A DNA stretch of 64,000 bases from Thalassolituus sp. UBA1087 (GCA_002314145.1 DCCG01000009.1:1-64000), one strand, 5' to 3'. Positions 7,969-16,697 are shown, counted from the stretch's first letter. The notes: a model not told the origin generated them from the letters alone. A program made the numbers and translations.

Positions 7969-10524
7969 TCAGTGCTCCACTGTATGGGACGGGGCGGCAG
8001 GCAGCCCGTCGATATTTTCTTTTGCGGCGCTGTCGGCGGTGTGTGTCAGCAGTGTCCAGGCCAGCTGGCCGGCGGCCAGACCACCGTCATTCACCGGTGC
8101 TTTTTCCGGTAGTATCAGGCGGATGTGATGTTGCTGTAATTCAAGGCGCAGCAAATGCCGTAACAGAGCATTCTGCGCGCAGCCTCCGGATAACACCACG
8201 GCGTTGAGATTATAGTCCTGAGCCACTTTACTGACCCATTCACTCAGGCCGGCAGCCAGTTGCTGATGAAACAGTAACGCCAGGCGTGCCGGGTCTGCTC
8301 CTTCCAGGCTGGCAGTGATAATACGCCGGGCCAGCAAGCGCATATTGAGGCGGCGTTTGCCTTTGTAGAGTTCACTGCGGCACAGGCGGTCGTCCGCCGC
8401 CAGACGAATGCCTGGTTCGCCTTCTGCCGTCAGTGCCGATTGCGCCAGTGCTTCCAGCCGCATCGCCGCTTCCCCTTCGTAAGTCTGTATCCGGCAAACG
8501 CCCAGCAGTCCGGCGATGGCGTCAAACCAGCGCCCGGCGCTGGTGGTCAGCGGGCAGTTGATGTTTTTATCCAGCTGTTCGCAGACGATGCGGGTTTTAT
8601 CCTGTTGCGCAGCCTGCTGTGCCAGCCAGAGCTGCATCTGTGGTTCGTCTCCATAGGCATACAGCAGGCTGATGGCCATACGCCAGGGCTCACGTGCGGC
8701 CATGTCGCCACCGGGTAACGGCAGGGCGGAGAAGGAGCCAAAGTGCAGAAAATCCGGGGCTGACAGCAGTACCAGTTCTCCCCCCCGGGCGGCGTCATCC
8801 CAGCCCAGACCAAACCCGTCCAGTGCAAGACCCAGGGTGGGACGGGGTTTGCCGTTCTCCGTCGTCTGCGGTTGTTCCGCCATGACCGCAGCAATGTGGG
8901 CAATATGATGAGGAACCGGATTCAGCAGCGCGCCATAGTGTTCTGCGCTGCGTTCCGACAGGCGCCGGGCGCTGCCTTCCGGGTGCAGGTCGCAGGCGAT
9001 GATGGCGGGAGAAATCTGCAGCAGCTGGTTCAGCTGCCGGGCGGTGGTCTGTTGTTGCCGGGCGTTACCGGGATTATCCAGATCACCGATATGTTGTGAT
9101 ACATACAGCTGCGCGCCGCTGTTAACGGCCAGGGTATTTTTTAAGTAGCCGCCGGTGGCCATGACCGCCGGCAGCTCAGACTGCGGATCACAGGCTGTGA
9201 GCGTAAAGCTCACCGGTGCCAGTCCGCGGCCAATGCGATTAATCAGAGGCGGGAGCGCCGGCATGGCTGCCTCTGTGTCCGGGGCGGGCAGTGGCTTGTC
9301 GTCACGGGCATCCACGACGGTATCATCGCAGCGGTTAACGATATCGCGGTCGTGCATCAGCAGGGCATCGGCAATACCGGCGAGCTGTTCTCTGGCCTCT
9401 GCGTTATCCGTCAGCAACGGCGAGCCTGAGGCGTTGCCACTGGTCATGACCAGCGCTGTGGGCTGTTGCTGGTGCATCCAGCCGGTACCGGCCGGACGTC
9501 CGGCCGCGGCATGGAATAATAGCCAGTGCAGCGGGCTCTGCGGCAGCATAATGCCCAGTGCATTAAGACCCGGGGCCAGTTGCGCCAGCACAGCGGATAA
9601 CTCCGGAGTGGTGTTCTGTCTGATCGTCTGCAGCACAATCGGTGCGGAAGGCTGGCGCAGGCTGTGTTGTCCGGCACAGGTCAGTGTTACCCAGTTCCGG
9701 GCCGACTCTGTGTTGGCTAACATAATGGCCAGCGGTTTGGCCGGGCGCTGCTTACGTGCGCGTAAGCGGGCGATGGCATCAGGGTTTGTCGCATCACAGA
9801 TAAGATGAAAACCTCCCACGCTTTTTAACGCCAGAATCCCTCCGCTGCGGATGACCGCCAGCGCCTGATCAATCACCCCGGCGCTATCGTCAGCGTTGTG
9901 TCGGGTGCCGTTTTGTTCCAGCCAGATGCGCGGGCCACAGTCGTGGCAGGCGTTCGGTTGTGCGTGAAAGCGGCGCTCGGCCGGGTCTTCGTATTCCTGC
10001 GCACAGGCAGCACACAGTGGGAATTCTGCCATGCTGGTGTGGGCACGGTCATAGGGCAGTTTTTTCAGCAGGGTAAAGCGCGGGCCGCATTGGGTGCAGT
10101 TAATAAACGGATGGCCGTAACGGCGTGATTGCGGATCAAATAATTCGGCCAGGCAATCCGCACACGGGGCCAGGTCAGAAATAACACCACTGGCGGTTAA
10201 AGTGGCAGCGGCTTCTGATTCACGGATAGTGAATTCACTGGCCTGATAGTGGTGCAGAATATCGGTTTTAATACCGGTAATCTGTGCGCGCGGCGGTTTA
10301 TGCTGCTGCAGCGCCTGACAGAACCCGGAGACCTGTTTGCGCAGACCATACAGGCGGATGTCGACCCGGTTGCCGAAATTGCAGACATCGCCGGGCAGCT
10401 GCATTGAGGTTGCCAGACGATACACCGCCGGGCGAAAGCCCACCCCCTGCACGATACCCTGTACGCGAATGATCCAGCCACAGGGCTCATTGTCTGCAAC
10501 CTGGTCCGCAACCACTTCCTGCAT
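7969..10524 (-). CDS. hypF: Carbamoyltransferase HypF
   Basis: An 851-residue multidomain enzyme that activates carbamoyl phosphate and transfers the carbamoyl group to HypE. Domains in order: an acylphosphatase-like N-terminus (IIRVQGIVQGVGFRPAVYRL, about residues 18-37); a double zinc-finger region with CxxC pairs (CADC, CTQC, CAAC, CHDC, about 110-200); a YrdC-like nucleotide-binding domain (SVGGFHLICDATN, about 236-248); and a C-terminal Kae1/carbamoyltransferase domain (GLALDGFGLGWD, VVLSGGCAQNALL). Length is a little above the usual ~750-770, mainly through Q/A-rich linkers. Its ATG shares one base with the hypB stop codon, indicating translational coupling. Confidence 0.95.
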   Translation of the reverse strand: MQEVVADQVADNEPCGWIIRVQGIVQGVGFRPAVYRLATSMQLPGDVCNFGNRVDIRLYGLRKQVSGFCQALQQHKPPRAQITGIKTDILHHYQASEFTIRESEAAATLTASGVISDLAPCADCLAELFDPQSRRYGHPFINCTQCGPRFTLLKKLPYDRAHTSMAEFPLCAACAQEYEDPAERRFHAQPNACHDCGPRIWLEQNGTRHNADDSAGVIDQALAVIRSGGILALKSVGGFHLICDATNPDAIARLRARKQRPAKPLAIMLANTESARNWVTLTCAGQHSLRQPSAPIVLQTIRQNTTPELSAVLAQLAPGLNALGIMLPQSPLHWLLFHAAAGRPAGTGWMHQQQPTALVMTSGNASGSPLLTDNAEAREQLAGIADALLMHDRDIVNRCDDTVVDARDDKPLPAPDTEAAMPALPPLINRIGRGLAPVSFTLTACDPQSELPAVMATGGYLKNTLAVNSGAQLYVSQHIGDLDNPGNARQQQTTARQLNQLLQISPAIIACDLHPEGSARRLSERSAEHYGALLNPVPHHIAHIAAVMAEQPQTTENGKPRPTLGLALDGFGLGWDDAARGGELVLLSAPDFLHFGSFSALPLPGGDMAAREPWRMAISLLYAYGDEPQMQLWLAQQAAQQDKTRIVCEQLDKNINCPLTTSAGRWFDAIAGLLGVCRIQTYEGEAAMRLEALAQSALTAEGEPGIRLAADDRLCRSELYKGKRRLNMRLLARRIITASLEGADPARLALLFHQQLAAGLSEWVSKVAQDYNLNAVVLSGGCAQNALLRHLLRLELQQHHIRLILPEKAPVNDGGLAAGQLAWTLLTHTADSAAKENIDGLPAAPSHTVEH

Positions 10525-11495
10525 TACAGCGCCTGCAACTGATCGATACGGTTCTGCAGATTGCGGATACGCTGCTCAATGCGCTGGCTCCGTTGTGTTT
10601 CAATCCACTTCAGCCAGTCGTCCATACCTTCACCGCTGCGCGCCGAACACTGCAACACCTGAATATCCGGATTCACCCGGCGGGCGTATTCAATGCAGGC
10701 GTCGACATCAAAATCCAGATGCGGCAGCAGATCGGTTTTATTCAGAATCATGACATCGGCCGCATGGAACATATCCGGGTATTTAATCGGTTTGTCTTCC
10801 CCTTCAGTCACCGACAGAATGGCGACTTTATGGGCTTCACCCAAATCGAAAGCGGCGGGGCACACGAGGTTGCCGACGTTTTCAATAAAGAGTACACCAC
10901 CTTCCAGTTCAGGCAGGCTTGCCAGCGCGTGGCCAACCATGTGGGCATCCAGATGACAGCCTTTACCTGTGTTGACCTGAATTGCGGCAACGCCGGTTGC
11001 ACGGATGCGGTCGGCATCGTTGCTGGTTTGCTGATCGCCTTCGATAACCGCCAGTGGCCAGCGCTGTTGCAGCCGGCGTATGGTTTCGGTTAACAGCGTG
11101 GTTTTACCGGAACCCGGACTGGAAACCAGATTCAGCGCCAGAATACTCTGCTGCTCAAAGCGGGCGCGGTTAGCATGAGCGTACTGATCATTTTTACCGA
11201 GAATATCCTGCTCGATCTGTACCATACGGCTCTGACTGAGTCCGGGGGCATGGGCCCGGGCTGCGCCCTGACCATAGTCATGCAGGCCGTCACCGTGCTG
11301 ATGAGAGTGCGCTTCATCCTGCTCATGGGCATGATTGTGATGCTGTGAATGTTCATGACTGTGTTCATGATGATGCTCATGTCCGTGGTCATGACTGTGT
11401 TCGTGTTCATGCCCATGACTGTGCCCGTGACTGTGTTGATGGGCATGACCTTCAATACGGGTCTCGCCTTCACTGCAACCGCAAACCGTACACAT
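10524..11495 (-). CDS. hypB: Nickel-inserting GTPase HypB with long His-rich tract
   Basis: A 323-residue GTPase that drives nickel insertion into the large subunit. It begins MCTVCGC, the N-terminal high-affinity nickel site (CxxCGC), followed by a very histidine-rich segment at about residues 17-68 (more than 20 His, mostly HSHGHEH-like units) that can store nickel. The GTPase core has P-loop PGSGKTT (about residue 132), switch residues and the NKTD base-specificity motif (ILNKTDLLPH). The histidine tract is similar in kind to that of rhizobial HypB and much longer than in E. coli. The C-terminal 25 residues form a short coiled-coil-like extension (RSQRIEQRIRNLQNRIDQL). One-base overlap with both neighbours. 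Confidence 0.95.
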   Translation of the reverse strand: MCTVCGCSEGETRIEGHAHQHSHGHSHGHEHEHSHDHGHEHHHEHSHEHSQHHNHAHEQDEAHSHQHGDGLHDYGQGAARAHAPGLSQSRMVQIEQDILGKNDQYAHANRARFEQQSILALNLVSSPGSGKTTLLTETIRRLQQRWPLAVIEGDQQTSNDADRIRATGVAAIQVNTGKGCHLDAHMVGHALASLPELEGGVLFIENVGNLVCPAAFDLGEAHKVAILSVTEGEDKPIKYPDMFHAADVMILNKTDLLPHLDFDVDACIEYARRVNPDIQVLQCSARSGEGMDDWLKWIETQRSQRIEQRIRNLQNRIDQLQAL

Positions 11496-11836
11496 TATTC
11501 AACCTCCAGTTCTTTAATCCGCATTTCGTCGCCCTGCGTGACCTGTAAATGGTAACTGCCACATTCCGGGCAGGCGTCGTAGCGTTGTTGAATGGCGACA
11601 CTCTGGCCGCATCCGAGGCACCAGGCGAGGCCGGGTAAGCCGATAATTTCCAGACTGGCATTGTCTGCCAGAGTGCCGCGTATCACGGCGTCAAAACAAA
11701 AACGTAAAGCATCGCTGTCGATACTGGCGAGCGGACCGATTTCCAGCCACACCTTTTTTACCCGGCTGAAATTCTGACTGACGGCCTGATCTTCCAATAC
11801 CTGAATAATGCCTTCGGCTACGGACATTTCATGCAT
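11495..11836 (-). CDS. hypA: Hydrogenase nickel-incorporation protein HypA
   Basis: A 113-residue nickel metallochaperone that acts with HypB. It begins MHEMSVAEGII, whose His2 (after Met1) and neighbouring residues form the nickel site, and has the zinc-binding CLGCGQ...CPECGS pairs at about residues 73-76 and 90-93. Length is exactly typical. The start overlaps the end of hupK by eight bases and its stop overlaps the hypB start by one. Confidence 0.95.
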   Translation of the reverse strand: MHEMSVAEGIIQVLEDQAVSQNFSRVKKVWLEIGPLASIDSDALRFCFDAVIRGTLADNASLEIIGLPGLAWCLGCGQSVAIQQRYDACPECGSYHLQVTQGDEMRIKELEVE

Positions 11837-12854
11837 GCTGGTTATCCGTGCCGGGGTCGCTGTTCTCTGTCTCTGCGGTCTGGCCGTTAATCAGCAGAGT
11901 AAAGGCCACACAGGGGTCGATGGCTTTGACGATGGCTGCCACCGCCGCCACGAGTTCGTCCTCCGGAATGTGCTGGCCCTGCAGGCCTGTGCATAAGAGT
12001 GAGCCGGTCAGAGAAAAATTAATATCCGTGGGCGCAATAACCTGCCATTGGCGGCCCTCCCGGGTCGTGCTGATTCGATGACATAGCCAGCCTCGGGAGG
12101 TCCGCACCCAGCCTTCGCTGTGACTGCCGTGACGGTCTTCACGCAGGCAATGCTGGATCAGGGCATAACCGGTCAGTTCCCCGGTCAGGCGCCCGGTTAA
12201 ATAGGTCAGATCCGTCAGCATACGGTCAATCACCTGGCTCAGCAGCGGGATCAGCGGCCCCTTGTTATGCGCCAGCACCTGGGCGCCGCCGCCGGCAAAA
12301 AACGTCTGTGTGAAGCCGCTGTTTTCCGGTGACCATTCGTCATAGTGTAATGGCTGCCCGCCGGCCTGTTGTGCACAGTGATTGAAATCGATGTGGGTGT
12401 TGGCCAGTGTCTGCTGCCAGTTCTTTTCCAGCTGCTGCAGCCAGGCTGTTGTCTGTTGCCGGTCCGGCATTAAATCTCTGGCACCGGCAGCCAGTACGGC
12501 CGGGCTGTCGGTATCACTGTTGACGGCCTGCATCCACTGCCCAAGGCGGGCTCTGTCGAGCGGGTAATGCCAGTGCTGCAGTAAACGGATCAGGTATTCG
12601 CGGATGGATTCCAGTACTGCCCGGTGAGCCTGCCGACGCGCTTCTTCTGTGTCTTTCAGAAGCCCCAGCGCCAGTCTGGCGGCGACATCGTGCGAACGCC
12701 CACAGACACTGAAAATCACCGGCAGGGCGGCCAGCGCTTCCTGTTCCGGCTGTTGTTGCAGCCACTGACCAAGCGCCGTGCCGGGCCGCTCCATAGTGGT
12801 GGTCACATCCCCGATAAGACCATTCTGATAGCTCAGGTTGATGCTCAGACTCAT
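11829..12854 (-). CDS. hupK: Hydrogenase accessory protein HupK/HoxV
   Basis: A 341-residue cytoplasmic protein of the HupK/HoxV family, a degenerate relative of the hydrogenase large subunit that is proposed to act as scaffold for the Fe(CN)2CO group in oxygen-tolerant systems. Two remnants of active-site motifs are visible: FSVCGRSHDVAARLA (about residues 49-63) corresponds to the L1 CxxC..H region with only one cysteine, and AIDPCVAF near residue 312 corresponds to the L2 DPCxxC motif, again with one cysteine. Position between hupJ and hypA matches Rhizobium leguminosarum. It starts three bases after the hupJ stop. Confidence 0.85.
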   Translation of the reverse strand: MSLSINLSYQNGLIGDVTTTMERPGTALGQWLQQQPEQEALAALPVIFSVCGRSHDVAARLALGLLKDTEEARRQAHRAVLESIREYLIRLLQHWHYPLDRARLGQWMQAVNSDTDSPAVLAAGARDLMPDRQQTTAWLQQLEKNWQQTLANTHIDFNHCAQQAGGQPLHYDEWSPENSGFTQTFFAGGGAQVLAHNKGPLIPLLSQVIDRMLTDLTYLTGRLTGELTGYALIQHCLREDRHGSHSEGWVRTSRGWLCHRISTTREGRQWQVIAPTDINFSLTGSLLCTGLQGQHIPEDELVAAVAAIVKAIDPCVAFTLLINGQTAETENSDPGTDNQHA

Positions 12855-12857
12855 GTG

Positions 12858-13430
12858 TTATCTGCCTGTGCGAAGTCCGGTTAAAAAACCGCGGCGTGAC
12901 AGCATAGGGCTGTCCGGTTGCACAGGGTCTGCTTGCTGCTCATCAGTATCTGAGGCCGGCTGTGCATTGTGCTGCGGTGGTTGGTTTTTGCTCTGCTGAC
13001 TGAGCGTTTTATGGCCGGCGTCAGCAGGCTGTAATAATTGCTGCAGAATTTCTTCGGCAATGGTGCGTGCGTCGTCCTGAGTGCGGATATCCGTGGTGTC
13101 CGACAACAGACTGGTGCTGGCGTAAGGGCCGGTTTCCTCTGCCCAGGCCGACGTCAGAATGCACTCGCCGGCGGGCAACGTCAGACCCCAGTCACTGCCT
13201 TTTTCCAGTGTTATGTGCGGCGCCGGTTTTGCCCACAGCAGCAGCGACCAGGGGGTAATGACAATCCCGAACCAGTGGCAGTGTTCCGGCGCCTTAGTGC
13301 CGTCCGGCAGCGCCTGCCAGCCGACTACTTCCACGCGCAGCGCCGGATTAAACCAGGGAAGTTCGCGCATTCGTCCGGCGGCGGCCAGATAAAACCGGGT
13401 GATCCCGGCGCTGTTTAACTCAGTGGTCAT
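12858..13430 (-). CDS. hupJ: HybE-family hydrogenase chaperone HupJ/HoxT with Tat-like C-terminal tail
   Basis: A 190-residue protein of the [NiFe]-hydrogenase assembly chaperone family (HybE/HupJ/HoxT). The conserved core is residues 1-130: MRELPWFNPALRVE, then APEHCHWFGIVITPW and LPAGECILTSAW. The start at 13430 overlaps the rubredoxin gene by 11 bases; a longer open frame exists upstream but would be read through the rubredoxin gene in another frame, so it is rejected. After a Gln/Pro-rich linker (about 138-174) the protein ends in SRRGFLTGLRTGR, in which SRRGFL at 178-183 matches the twin-arginine consensus, but at the C-terminus and without a hydrophobic stretch. HybE proteins are thought to proof-read Tat export of the small subunit, so a signal mimic is conceivable; this is inference. 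Confidence 0.85.
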   Translation of the reverse strand: MTTELNSAGITRFYLAAAGRMRELPWFNPALRVEVVGWQALPDGTKAPEHCHWFGIVITPWSLLLWAKPAPHITLEKGSDWGLTLPAGECILTSAWAEETGPYASTSLLSDTTDIRTQDDARTIAEEILQQLLQPADAGHKTLSQQSKNQPPQHNAQPASDTDEQQADPVQPDSPMLSRRGFLTGLRTGR

Positions 13431-13650
13431 CGACCACCATAAACTGATCACGCTCGCCATCGCATTGCGGGCAGCGCCAGCTGTCCGGTAACTGGCTGAA
13501 AGGGGTCGCCGGCGGAATATGCTGGTCTGCGTCCCCGTCTTCAGGATGATACTGATACCAGCAGATTTTACATTCCAGTACGGCATCGTCACTGAGCTGG
13601 CTGTTGTCGCCCAGATAGCTGCCTTCAAAGGTTTTCGTTGGCGTGCTCAT
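13420..13650 (-). CDS. hupI: Hydrogenase rubredoxin HupI/HoxR
   Basis: A 76-residue rubredoxin. The iron-binding cysteine pairs are CKICWYQY (about residues 27-30) and CPQCDGERDQF (about 60-63). Rubredoxins of this type are co-encoded with oxygen-tolerant membrane-bound hydrogenases, where HoxR is needed for making or keeping the special proximal Fe-S cluster under oxygen. A purine-rich ribosome-binding site (GAGGAG) precedes the ATG by four bases. It has an 11-base overlap with hupJ. Confidence 0.93.
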   Translation of the reverse strand: MSTPTKTFEGSYLGDNSQLSDDAVLECKICWYQYHPEDGDADQHIPPATPFSQLPDSWRCPQCDGERDQFMVVDDH

Positions 13651-13658
13651 GGTGCTCC

Positions 13659-14564
13659 TCAGTCAGCCATCATGGCCTGGTAAATTTCCTGCAGTCGTTC
13701 GGCTGAATCTTCCAGATCTTCGCGTGCCGCGCAGGCGGATTGCGGAATACTGATGACTTCAATGGTGTCCAGTATCAGCTGGTCAGTGCTGTTGAAATAC
13801 TGTACCCGCCAGATGCCCGGAACGGCGCAGCTGGTGATACGGCAGTTACCGTAACCCCGCGACAGAATGACCGCGCCGCCGTGGCTGAGGGTATTCCCCA
13901 GAAAAGCGTGATCTTCTTCGGTAAAAGGCAGCAGTGAAAAATTAATCACATGCGGATCAGTAAACGGCTGTTGCTGGTGCGCGCTGGCTTTATCCAGCAG
14001 CTCCAGCAGGACCGGCGGCGCATTGAGCAGCCCATCCGGAACCTGTGGCATCTGAAAATCGCTGCTGAACGGAAAGCTGTCGGTTAACAGGTGGTCAGGT
14101 ACGGCACCGACTTCCAGCCATTGATGTGTCACTTTTTTATCACTGTCGAGTTGCTGCAGCCACCATACGCCGGCCAGCACCGTTTCCTGAATTCGCAGAT
14201 TCAGCCCCGGATGTTCAATCCGTGCGGCAACTTCGCCTTCCCCCAGCGTCTGGTAGAGCAGGGCACAGGCATCATTACTCAGATGATCAAGACCAATGCG
14301 TGAGCAGCTGACGGCACCGCTTAAATTGGCGGCGCCTTGTTCCAGCGACCTTTGCAGGTCGAGCAGAATCTGCCCGACTTCCGGATACATGGCCAGTTCC
14401 TGAGCTTCCGGTAAGGCCGGAATTTCGAAGGTGTCCATTTCGGTGGGCATCTGCATATAACGCAGACCGTCTTCGCCCTGAGACCCAGGGCCGGTCTGAG
14501 CGACGCCCGTCTGTGACGGAACCGCGCCTTTGGCCAGATCAAACAGTGGAATATCGCCGCTCAT
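13659..14564 (-). CDS. hupH: Hydrogenase expression/formation protein HupH/HoxQ
   Basis: A 301-residue cytoplasmic accessory protein of the HupH/HoxQ (HyaF-like) family, needed with HupG for correct assembly or export of the Fe-S small subunit. The C-terminal half contains the highly conserved signature FTEEDHAFLGNTLSHGG followed by VILSRGYGNCRITSCAVPG and WRVQYFNSTD. The N-terminal 60 residues are variable. Its ATG overlaps the hupG stop by one base. Confidence 0.9.
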   Translation of the reverse strand: MSGDIPLFDLAKGAVPSQTGVAQTGPGSQGEDGLRYMQMPTEMDTFEIPALPEAQELAMYPEVGQILLDLQRSLEQGAANLSGAVSCSRIGLDHLSNDACALLYQTLGEGEVAARIEHPGLNLRIQETVLAGVWWLQQLDSDKKVTHQWLEVGAVPDHLLTDSFPFSSDFQMPQVPDGLLNAPPVLLELLDKASAHQQQPFTDPHVINFSLLPFTEEDHAFLGNTLSHGGAVILSRGYGNCRITSCAVPGIWRVQYFNSTDQLILDTIEVISIPQSACAAREDLEDSAERLQEIYQAMMAD

Positions 14565-14971
14565 CAGCTGGCCTCCCCTTGCAGTGAGTTCAGGTCCAGC
14601 GACTGTGGTTTGCGCTGCAGAATTTCCGGAATCATGTGGCAGTAATCATCCCAGTTCTGAATACGGATAATATTGCCGAGGTAATCCTGACCTTTCATAA
14701 ACACCAGTGCCGGCCATACCGCAAAGCCAAAGGTACCCTGCAATTGTTTTTCACAGCTGCGATCAATGACCGCGGCCTTCAGTTGCGGAAACTGCGCAAC
14801 TAATTCGGGCAGTACCACAGCCACATCCGGCGTTTCTTTATTGCGCGCCGGATCGTCGGTGAAAAACAGCACGCTGAATTCATTCTCTGCAAGGAATTCA
14901 GCCAGATTCGTTTGATCCAGCAAAGGATAACCAAAATCGTTCAGCAAGCGCCCGATTAATGGATGGGACAT
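14564..14971 (-). CDS. hupG: Thioredoxin-fold hydrogenase chaperone HupG/HoxO
   Basis: A 135-residue protein of the HupG/HyaE family with a thioredoxin-like fold but no CxxC pair. The segment FSVLFFTDDPARNKETPDVAVVLPELVAQFP followed by GFAVWPALVFMKGQDYLG is typical. HyaE-type proteins bind the Tat signal peptide of the hydrogenase small subunit and, with HupH, keep the precursor from premature export. Starts six bases after the hupF stop. Confidence 0.9.
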   Translation of the reverse strand: MSHPLIGRLLNDFGYPLLDQTNLAEFLAENEFSVLFFTDDPARNKETPDVAVVLPELVAQFPQLKAAVIDRSCEKQLQGTFGFAVWPALVFMKGQDYLGNIIRIQNWDDYCHMIPEILQRKPQSLDLNSLQGEAS

Positions 14972-14977
14972 AACGGA

Positions 14978-15316
14978 TTATTCTCCAGTAGCCGCCGCGC
15001 GCAGATGCGCGGGCAGTTGCGGTTCCCGGTCGAGGTCAGCGAACAATTCGTTCAGGCCGGATGTGTCGCCGGCGCCAATCTGCTGCAGTGCCTGCAGCGC
15101 CTGACCGGTTTGTTGTGCACGTTGGGCACTGATGATTTCGCGCGCAGCACCAAGAAACACCAGCAGCCATTCCCCCGGCCCGGTATGACCGACCAGACGG
15201 ATATCGATGACTGCCGGCGCGGATTCATTCTGTGGATCTGCGGGCCAGGGCTGACAATGGGCAATGCCTTTGTCGTTTTCTGCCAGCACCACCTGCATGG
15301 GAATGCCAACACACAT
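14978..15316 (-). CDS. hupF: HypC-like chaperone HupF/HoxL
   Basis: A 112-residue paralogue of HypC (N-terminus MCVGIPMQV, with the functional cysteine at position 2) bearing a C-terminal extension of about 30 residues (DTSGLNELFADLDREPQLP). In R. leguminosarum and Ralstonia the HupF/HoxL protein protects the large subunit during synthesis under oxygen, alongside HypC. Its ATG overlaps the hupD stop by one base. Confidence 0.93.
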   Translation of the reverse strand: MCVGIPMQVVLAENDKGIAHCQPWPADPQNESAPAVIDIRLVGHTGPGEWLLVFLGAAREIISAQRAQQTGQALQALQQIGAGDTSGLNELFADLDREPQLPAHLRAAATGE

Positions 15317-15942
15317 CAGAGGTTGTTCTCCGGTGCGGGAATAAAACGGGCATCACCAAAACGGAACGCTGCGTCTTCAGAGGGCCGGCCTTCTTCGTAT
15401 TCGCTGATCGCCAGTTCCGGTGAAATAGATGCCACTCTGCTGTTTGCATCACTGCCGGCGGGCAGGGGGTGTACGCCGCGTTCCGCCAGAAATTTCAGAG
15501 CCACATCCACGGCGGGCTGAATCTGCTGACGCACGCCATCGGTCAGGCTGCCACCGAAGTCTTCCAGTATGTCTGGCTGCACACCAATCAGCAGAATCTC
15601 CTGCGGGTAATGACCGGTAAATTCGCTCATTGCCAGTACTTCCTGAAAACCGGTCTGATGCAGGCTCATTTTTTTAGCCCCCATATATTTGGGCACTTCA
15701 TCATCACGCACTAACTTTAAGGTGCCGGGTTTCAGGCCATAATCAATGGCGTCGAACACCACCAGAATATCAGCGTCCTGTACGTGCTGAAGCAGATAAA
15801 TGCCCTGGGTACCACCGTCAAGCAGTGAGACGTTTTCCGCAAAGCTATAATGCTCGCTTATGTGTTCCAGGCAGCGCACGCCGAAGCCTTCGTCGGCCCA
15901 GAGGACATTGCCGATACCGAGTAATAAAAAGCGCTTATCCAT
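15316..15942 (-). CDS. hupD: Hydrogenase maturation endopeptidase HupD
   Basis: A 208-residue nickel-dependent protease (HyaD/HybD/HupD family) that removes the C-terminal peptide of HupL once nickel is in place. The metal ligands known from HybD correspond here to Glu18 (ADEGFGV), Asp64 (VFDAIDYG) and His95 (MSLHQTG). The N-terminus MDKRFLLLGIGNVLWADE is the family signature. It is about 40 residues longer than HybD; the extra C-terminal tail is rich in Glu and Arg and has no recognised function. Starts two bases after hupC. Confidence 0.95.
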   Translation of the reverse strand: MDKRFLLLGIGNVLWADEGFGVRCLEHISEHYSFAENVSLLDGGTQGIYLLQHVQDADILVVFDAIDYGLKPGTLKLVRDDEVPKYMGAKKMSLHQTGFQEVLAMSEFTGHYPQEILLIGVQPDILEDFGGSLTDGVRQQIQPAVDVALKFLAERGVHPLPAGSDANSRVASISPELAISEYEEGRPSEDAAFRFGDARFIPAPENNL

Positions 15943-15944
15943 AT

Positions 15945-16697
15945 TCAGTCCGGGCGGTCGTCTTTAAACATACGCCAGCCACCCACCATGGTGGAGATCA
16001 GTGATTGACGTGACATGATGTCTTCGCGCACGGCGACGTATATATGCGACATGATAAACAGGATGATGTACCACATGCCCAGATGGTGCCAGGTGTGAAC
16101 ATCCTGGCTTTGCCCCATTAAGGGAATAATCCAGCCAAACATCTGGCTTGCCCAGCTGTCATAACCCAGACCTTCACCATACAGCGCGAAGCCGGTAAAA
16201 ATCATAAACGTCAGGCCAAGCACGAAAAATACAAACATGGCACTCTGGCCCATCGGGTTATGGCCAATGTATTTTTTCGGCGTTTTTTCGAGGAACATGT
16301 ACCAGCGCATTTCGTGCCACAGTTCTTTGTACCAGGACTTTTTCGTAATGGGTAAAATGAAGAGTTCACGCGCATGGCTGTTACCGACAAAGGCCCAGTA
16401 AATGCGGCCGATAAACGCGATCGTGACGATATAACCGGCGGCAAAATGGGCAAAGCGGATATAGCCCATCAGGAAATTATCACTGGCTTCCCCTGGCATG
16501 GTTGGCAGGGGAGAGCCGATAAAATAGCCGGTGATGCACAGTACCGTAATACAGGCCACGGTGATCCAGTGCCACAGACGCAAAGGGGCTTCGTACACGT
16601 AGACGGCAGTCTGACGGCGGACGAGCATATCGCTGTCGCCTTCAGCAGCTGGAACGGTTGCAGCCGGTTGTTCAGCCTTCACACTTTGTTCAGACAT
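15945..16697 (-). CDS. hupC: Hydrogenase b-type cytochrome subunit HupC
   Basis: A 250-residue di-haem cytochrome b that anchors the hydrogenase to the membrane and passes electrons to quinone. It has four hydrophobic segments and the conserved pattern YVYEAPLRLWHWITV, RFAHFAAGYI, and HTWHHLGMWYII...SHIYVAVRED, which supply haem-ligating histidines. The ATG at 16697 is preferred over a GTG one codon upstream because AGGAGG lies five bases before the ATG. An extra N-terminal 30 residues, Glu/Ala-rich, are cytoplasmic. Confidence 0.94.
   Translation of the reverse strand: MSEQSVKAEQPAATVPAAEGDSDMLVRRQTAVYVYEAPLRLWHWITVACITVLCITGYFIGSPLPTMPGEASDNFLMGYIRFAHFAAGYIVTIAFIGRIYWAFVGNSHARELFILPITKKSWYKELWHEMRWYMFLEKTPKKYIGHNPMGQSAMFVFFVLGLTFMIFTGFALYGEGLGYDSWASQMFGWIIPLMGQSQDVHTWHHLGMWYIILFIMSHIYVAVREDIMSRQSLISTMVGGWRMFKDDRPD

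Noticed and set aside
11200..11450. CRISPR-like or satellite repeat at the hypB 5' end
   Set aside because: The CATGACTGTG-like repetition is the codon pattern of the histidine-rich HypB tract, with irregular spacing and no spacers.
13431..13628. N-terminal extension of HupJ
   Set aside because: It would be read through the rubredoxin gene in another frame; the HybE homology begins at the ATG at 13430.
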